A DNA stretch of 64,000 bases from Massilia varians (GTDB taxonomy: Bacteria; Pseudomonadota; Gammaproteobacteria; Burkholderiales; Burkholderiaceae_D): assembly GCF_027923905.1 (NCBI RefSeq), contig NZ_AP026966.1, forward strand, positions 2,791,001-2,855,000. The letters are read 5' to 3'. Positions 61,106 to 64,000 of the stretch are shown here, in pieces. Each line of letters opens with the position of its first letter. The first letter of the stretch is position 1. The translations under genes were made by a program, and so were the position numbers. The notes under the pieces are model-generated. The model did not search any database and was not told the origin of the DNA. It saw nothing but the letters and a program-made list of their open reading frames with translations.

Positions 61106-61558
61106 CTAGCTGCGGTCGGTGCCGGCGGAGCCGCTCATGTTGCCGTCCGCATTGCTGGCCGCATCGTCGGGGAGGCCGCGCGTTGCGCCTCCCGAGGCCT
61201 GGGCTTTCCTGCTTGCCTCGATGCCGCCGATGGTGCCGGCGGACGGATCGGTGGCGCTGCCGGCGCCGCTGAGCGGCCGCCCGGGCGCGTTGACGTTGCT
61301 GTCGGCCGGCGCCTCGACGATGCCGCCGCCGTGGCCCGCCGCATTCGGCGTGTAGTGTCCCGCGTTGGATTCGCCGGCGCCGGTACCGCTGCCGGGCGGC
61401 GGGACCTGGTAGCGCCACACGGCCTCGGCGGACTGCTCGCCGCCGGCGCCGCCGGCGCCCGGCGTGCCGGCTGCGCCCGGCAAGTCGCGGGTGTCTCCCG
61501 GGCCTTCACGGCCACCGTCAAGTGCTGGTCCATGCTGGGTGCGTTGTTCGGTGCTCAT
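61106..61558 (-). CDS. Gly/Ala/Pro-rich protein of unknown family, copy B
   Basis: A 150-aa protein, paralogue of the gene downstream. It has AVWRYQVPPPGSGTG, SNAGHYT, a HGGG stretch and APADSNVNAPG in the same order and spacing as copy A; outside this core the two differ. It has no signal peptide or hydrophobic segment and looks intrinsically disordered. AAGGAG lies 6 bases before the ATG. Same strand, 89 bases apart, so probably one transcript. Function unknown. Confidence 0.72.
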   Translation of the reverse strand: MSTEQRTQHGPALDGGREGPGDTRDLPGAAGTPGAGGAGGEQSAEAVWRYQVPPPGSGTGAGESNAGHYTPNAAGHGGGIVEAPADSNVNAPGRPLSGAGSATDPSAGTIGGIEASRKAQASGGATRGLPDDAASNADGNMSGSAGTDRS

Positions 61559-61693
61559 GGTGGTCTCCTTGTTCGGTTGTCCTTCGTCTCGATCTTAGTC
61601 GAGCGGCGACAAGGATGAATAGGCGCACGCTCCGCGCTGCCGTAGGAGGTGTCCGAAGCGGCCCCATAGGGCGCTTCGAGGAGCGGAAGACCA

Positions 61694-61720
61694 TAAAAAA
61701 AGCGCCCCCTCGGGAGCGCT
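61694..61720 (-). terminator. Terminator of the parvulin genes
   Basis: On the minus strand AGCGCTCC-CGAG-GGGGCGCT (one G-U pair) is followed by a T7 run (61700 down to 61694). It lies 22 bases past the stop of the downstream parvulin gene. Confidence 0.82.
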
Positions 61721-61741
61721 TCTTCATCCGGCAAGCACGGC

Positions 61742-62533
61742 TTACTGGATCTTGGCCTTCTTGACCAGGCTTTCGCGGTACTGCGCCAGCTGGCGCTGCT
61801 GCAGCGATTCCGCGACCTGCTGCTTGACTTCGTCCAGGGCCGGGATCTTGGCCTGGCGCACGTCTTCCAGCTTGATCACGTGGAAACCGTACTGGCTCTT
61901 GACCGGGGTGTCGGTGATCGCGCCTTTTTGCAGGGCAACCATGGCCTTCGAGAACTCAGGCACGTAGTTGGCCGGGCTTGCCCAGTCCAGGTCGCCGCCA
62001 TTGGCCGCCGAGCCGTCCTTCGAATGCTGCTTGGCCAGCTCTTCGAACTTGGCGCCGCCCTTCAGCTTGCTGATGATGGACTTGGCTTCGTCTTCGGTCG
62101 GAACCAGGATGTGGCGTGCGTGGTATTCCTTGTCGCCCACCTGCGCCTTGTACTTGTCGTACTCGGCCTTGATGTCGGCATCCTTGATCGGGTTCTTCTT
62201 GACGTAGTCGGCCAGCATCGCGTTGATGATGATGCTCTGGCGGGCATTGTCGATGGCTGCCTTGACGTCGGCGCGACCGCCGATGCCTTGCTTGTCGGCT
62301 TCCTGGATCAGGACTTCGCGGCCGATCAGGTCTTTCTTGATCGCATCGCGCAGCTGTTGCGAATCGGTGGCGCGGCCTTGTGCGACCACTTGCTTGACCA
62401 GCTGGTCAACCTTTGCCGCCGGGATGGGCTTGCCATTGACGGTGGCGACGTTCTGCGCAATAGCAGGCGCGGCAACCATGGCGGCCGCGGCCAGGCTGAT
62501 TGCCAAAGTCAGGCGGGCTGGCTTCAAAATCAT
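61742..62533 (-). CDS. Exported parvulin-type peptidyl-prolyl isomerase, copy 1
   Basis: A 263-aa periplasmic PPIase. Sec signal peptide (MILKPARLTLAISLAAAAMVAAPAIA), a SurA-like N-terminal helical region (ATVNGKPIPAAKVDQLVKQV), and a PpiC domain at about 130-225 (EYHARHILVPTEDEA...GGDLDWASPANYVPEFSKAM...YGFHVIKLEDVR). The ATG at 62531-62533 starts the signal peptide; upstream in-frame codons do not. It is a close tandem paralogue of the next gene, 81 bases upstream on the same strand. Confidence 0.9.
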   Translation of the reverse strand: MILKPARLTLAISLAAAAMVAAPAIAQNVATVNGKPIPAAKVDQLVKQVVAQGRATDSQQLRDAIKKDLIGREVLIQEADKQGIGGRADVKAAIDNARQSIIINAMLADYVKKNPIKDADIKAEYDKYKAQVGDKEYHARHILVPTEDEAKSIISKLKGGAKFEELAKQHSKDGSAANGGDLDWASPANYVPEFSKAMVALQKGAITDTPVKSQYGFHVIKLEDVRQAKIPALDEVKQQVAESLQQRQLAQYRESLVKKAKIQ

Positions 62534-62614
62534 TGTTAAGGTCCTATCTAAACACGAAAAAGTTCGCCGCGGGCGGCAAGAACCGGTGCTTGCTGGCACC
62601 GGCGGTAGTACATC

Positions 62615-63394
62615 TTACTGCACCTTTGCCTTTTTGACCATTTGGTCGCGGTAGTCGGCCAGCTTTTTCTGGGCCAGCGCGTCCTGGATCTGCGGCTTGA
62701 CTTCTTCCAGCGACGGCAGCTTGGCCGCACGGGTGTCGTCCAGCTTGATGACGTGGAAGCCGTTGGCGGTCTTCACCGGCTTCTCGGTGACGCCGCCTTT
62801 TTGCAGGCCGGTGAAGCCGGCAGCGAACTCGGGTGGGAAGGAGGACGGGGTCGCCCAGTCCAGGTCGCCGCCGTTGTTGGCGGTGCCGGTGTCCTTCGAC
62901 TGCTTGGCCAGCTCTTCGAACTTGCTGCCGGACTTGATCTTGGCGATCACGGCGTTGGCGTCGGCTTCGGTATCGAGCAGGATGTGGCGCACGTGGTATT
63001 CCTTGTCGCCGGTCTGGGCCTTGAAGCGGTCGTATTCGGCCTTGATTTCGGCGTCGGTGACCGGGTTCTTCTGGATGTAGTCGCGGGCCAGCTGGTTCAC
63101 GACGATGGCTTGGCGCGCGTTGTCGAGCGCGGCGCGCACGTCCGGCTTCTTGTCGTAGCCCTGCTTGATGGCTTCCTGCATCAGCACTTCGCGGGCGATC
63201 ATCTCTTCCTTGATGGCCAGGCGCAGCTGCGGCGAATCCTGGCCCTGGCCGGCAGCGACCAGTTGCTTGACTGCTTCGTCGACGCGCGAGGTCGGGATGG
63301 CTTTGCCGTTCACGACGGCGAGGTTCTGGGCGAAGGCGGGTGCTGCGGACACGGCGATCAGAGCTAACAGCAGGTGTGCTGGCTTAAGAGTCAT
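62615..63394 (-). CDS. Exported parvulin-type peptidyl-prolyl isomerase, copy 2
   Basis: A 259-aa periplasmic PPIase with signal peptide MTLKPAHLLLALIAVSAAPAFA, then AVVNGKAIPTSRVDEAVKQLV and a PpiC domain (EYHVRHILLDTEADA...GGDLDWATPSSFPPEFAAGF...NGFHVIKLDDTR). The order and most residues match copy 1, including the C-terminal VKKAKVQ/VKKAKIQ, so the pair arose by duplication. Both domains appear intact. It lies downstream of bolA and yciB on the same strand, the usual placement for this family in betaproteobacteria. Confidence 0.9.
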   Translation of the reverse strand: MTLKPAHLLLALIAVSAAPAFAQNLAVVNGKAIPTSRVDEAVKQLVAAGQGQDSPQLRLAIKEEMIAREVLMQEAIKQGYDKKPDVRAALDNARQAIVVNQLARDYIQKNPVTDAEIKAEYDRFKAQTGDKEYHVRHILLDTEADANAVIAKIKSGSKFEELAKQSKDTGTANNGGDLDWATPSSFPPEFAAGFTGLQKGGVTEKPVKTANGFHVIKLDDTRAAKLPSLEEVKPQIQDALAQKKLADYRDQMVKKAKVQ

Positions 63395-63572
63395 TTCTGG
63401 AATTCCTGTGGGAGGGATGTGCTTGGACGAGATTTGATTAGTTCTTGTACTTCGAGTTCTGGTACTTAGCGTTACAGATTGTCGGCCACTATTCTTAAAG
63501 TAGACTGAAGATGAGCAGGGGCGGTAAGCCACGGGCGGTAGGCCAGGGGCGGTCAGCCCCAGGCAGTATGCC

Positions 63573-63851
63573 TCAAGCCGGTTCCGAAGGTGCAAGGGCC
63601 GTGATGGCCAGGGCATGGATTTCCGCCTTGTTGATCATTTCGTGAACGGCATCATACACAAGACGATGGCGCATGACTAGCGTCTGGCCCTGGAACCTGT
63701 CCGACACGATCTTCACGCTGTAATGGCTGCCGCCGGAGGCGGCGCCGGCGTGTCCGGCGTGCAGGTGCGAGTCGTCGGTGATCTCCAGCACGGTCGGGTC
63801 GAGTTCGGCCTGCAGGCGCGCGCGCAGGCGTTCGGTACGGTTAGCTTCCAT
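63573..63851 (-). CDS. bolA: BolA family protein
   Basis: A 92-aa member of the BolA/YrbA family, small class-II KH-fold proteins that act with monothiol glutaredoxins in iron-sulfur trafficking and, in E. coli, as a morphology regulator. ITDDSHLHAGHAGAASGGSHYSVKIVSDRF contains the conserved His used for cluster binding, and LVYDAVHEMINKAEIHALAI is the C-terminal signature. The ATG at 63851 is chosen because GGAGG lies 9 bases before it; the ATG at 63860 abuts that site. It overlaps the yciB end by 11 bases. Confidence 0.92.
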   Translation of the reverse strand: MEANRTERLRARLQAELDPTVLEITDDSHLHAGHAGAASGGSHYSVKIVSDRFQGQTLVMRHRLVYDAVHEMINKAEIHALAITALAPSEPA

Positions 63852-64000
63852 TTTGAGCATCCTCCTGGATATGTTTGGACAGGAACAGCGACTGAATGAT
63901 GATAAAGGCGAACAGGATGCCGCTGATGCCGAACAGCTTGAAGCTGACCCAGGCTCCGGTGTCGGAGCGGAAGACCACGAAGGCCATCAGGAGGTTCAGC
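63841..64000 (-). CDS. yciB: Septation protein A / YciB family inner-membrane protein, C-terminal part only
   Basis: The frame runs off the window's right edge; only the last 52 residues and the TAA at 63841-63843 are present. NLLMAFVVFRSDTGAWVSFK, LFGISGILFAFIIIQSLFLS and KHIQEDAQ match the C-terminal end of YciB (IspZ), which has several membrane helices and acts in envelope/division maintenance. It overlaps bolA by 11 bases, so the two are translated from one message. Confidence 0.82.
   Translation of the reverse strand, partial: LNLLMAFVVFRSDTGAWVSFKLFGISGILFAFIIIQSLFLSKHIQEDAQNGS

Overview
The window is high-GC chromosomal DNA from a betaproteobacterium, most likely Oxalobacteraceae (Massilia/Telluria/Duganella-like). 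That placement is inferred from the strong G/C third-position bias, the tRNA-Leu/tig/clpP/clpX/lon/hupB order, the paired cyanophycin synthetases and the hpnCDE genes; no rRNA is present to confirm it. Nothing indicates a plasmid, prophage, insertion sequence or CRISPR array. Coding density is high and no gene-free stretch exceeds 300 bases.

Layout. (1) 1-8910: nitrogen-storage region. The 3' part of a diiron haem-oxygenase-like enzyme precedes cyanophycin synthetase cphA. Facing it is the tightly overlapped operon iaaA (isoaspartyl peptidase)-cphB (cyanophycinase)-second cyanophycin synthetase, followed by a small outer-membrane barrel gene. Synthesis, depolymerisation and dipeptide cleavage of the Asp-Arg polymer are all encoded here. 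(2) 9041-15438: a DUF2244 protein, a YegD-type Hsp70, a DnaQ-like exonuclease, an 11-repeat Sel1 protein and an exported prolyl oligopeptidase. (3) 15510-22977: threonine/serine metabolism (XRE-cupin regulator, kbl, SDR threonine dehydrogenase, sdaA, thrC), then moeA and moaD. (4) 23010-29204: an orphan TRAP binding protein; a four-gene operon (membrane protein, XRE regulator, alpha/beta hydrolase, small membrane protein) with a striking palindromic control region; a flavoprotein; and a HAAS-GIN envelope operon headed by an unlisted-size 53-aa membrane peptide. (5) 29241-32350: squalene genes hpnC, hpnD, hpnE. (6) 32454-36724: an RND efflux adaptor and pump. (7) 36915-46064: the protein quality-control block tRNA-Leu, tig, clpP, clpX, lon, hupB, two identical tRNA-Asp genes, ppiD. 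(8) 46140-54617: selU, tesA, a YbbA-like ATPase, nnr, 5-oxoprolinase and a CPBP membrane protein. (9) 54643-64000: a TPR protein with a receiver-like domain, purL, two tandem Gly/Ala-rich paralogues of unknown function, two tandem exported parvulins, bolA and the 3' end of yciB.

Most genes are housekeeping. The least explained parts are the paralogous proteins at 60555-61558 sharing a W-x-Y-x-VPP...SNAGHYT core, the four-gene operon at 24265-26042 with its spaced palindromes, the receiver-like domain whose phospho-acceptor position is Glu, a roughly 100-base codon-usage break inside purL, two nested-palindrome intergenic elements (38408-38521 and 48553-48653), and a possible short RNA between clpX and lon.
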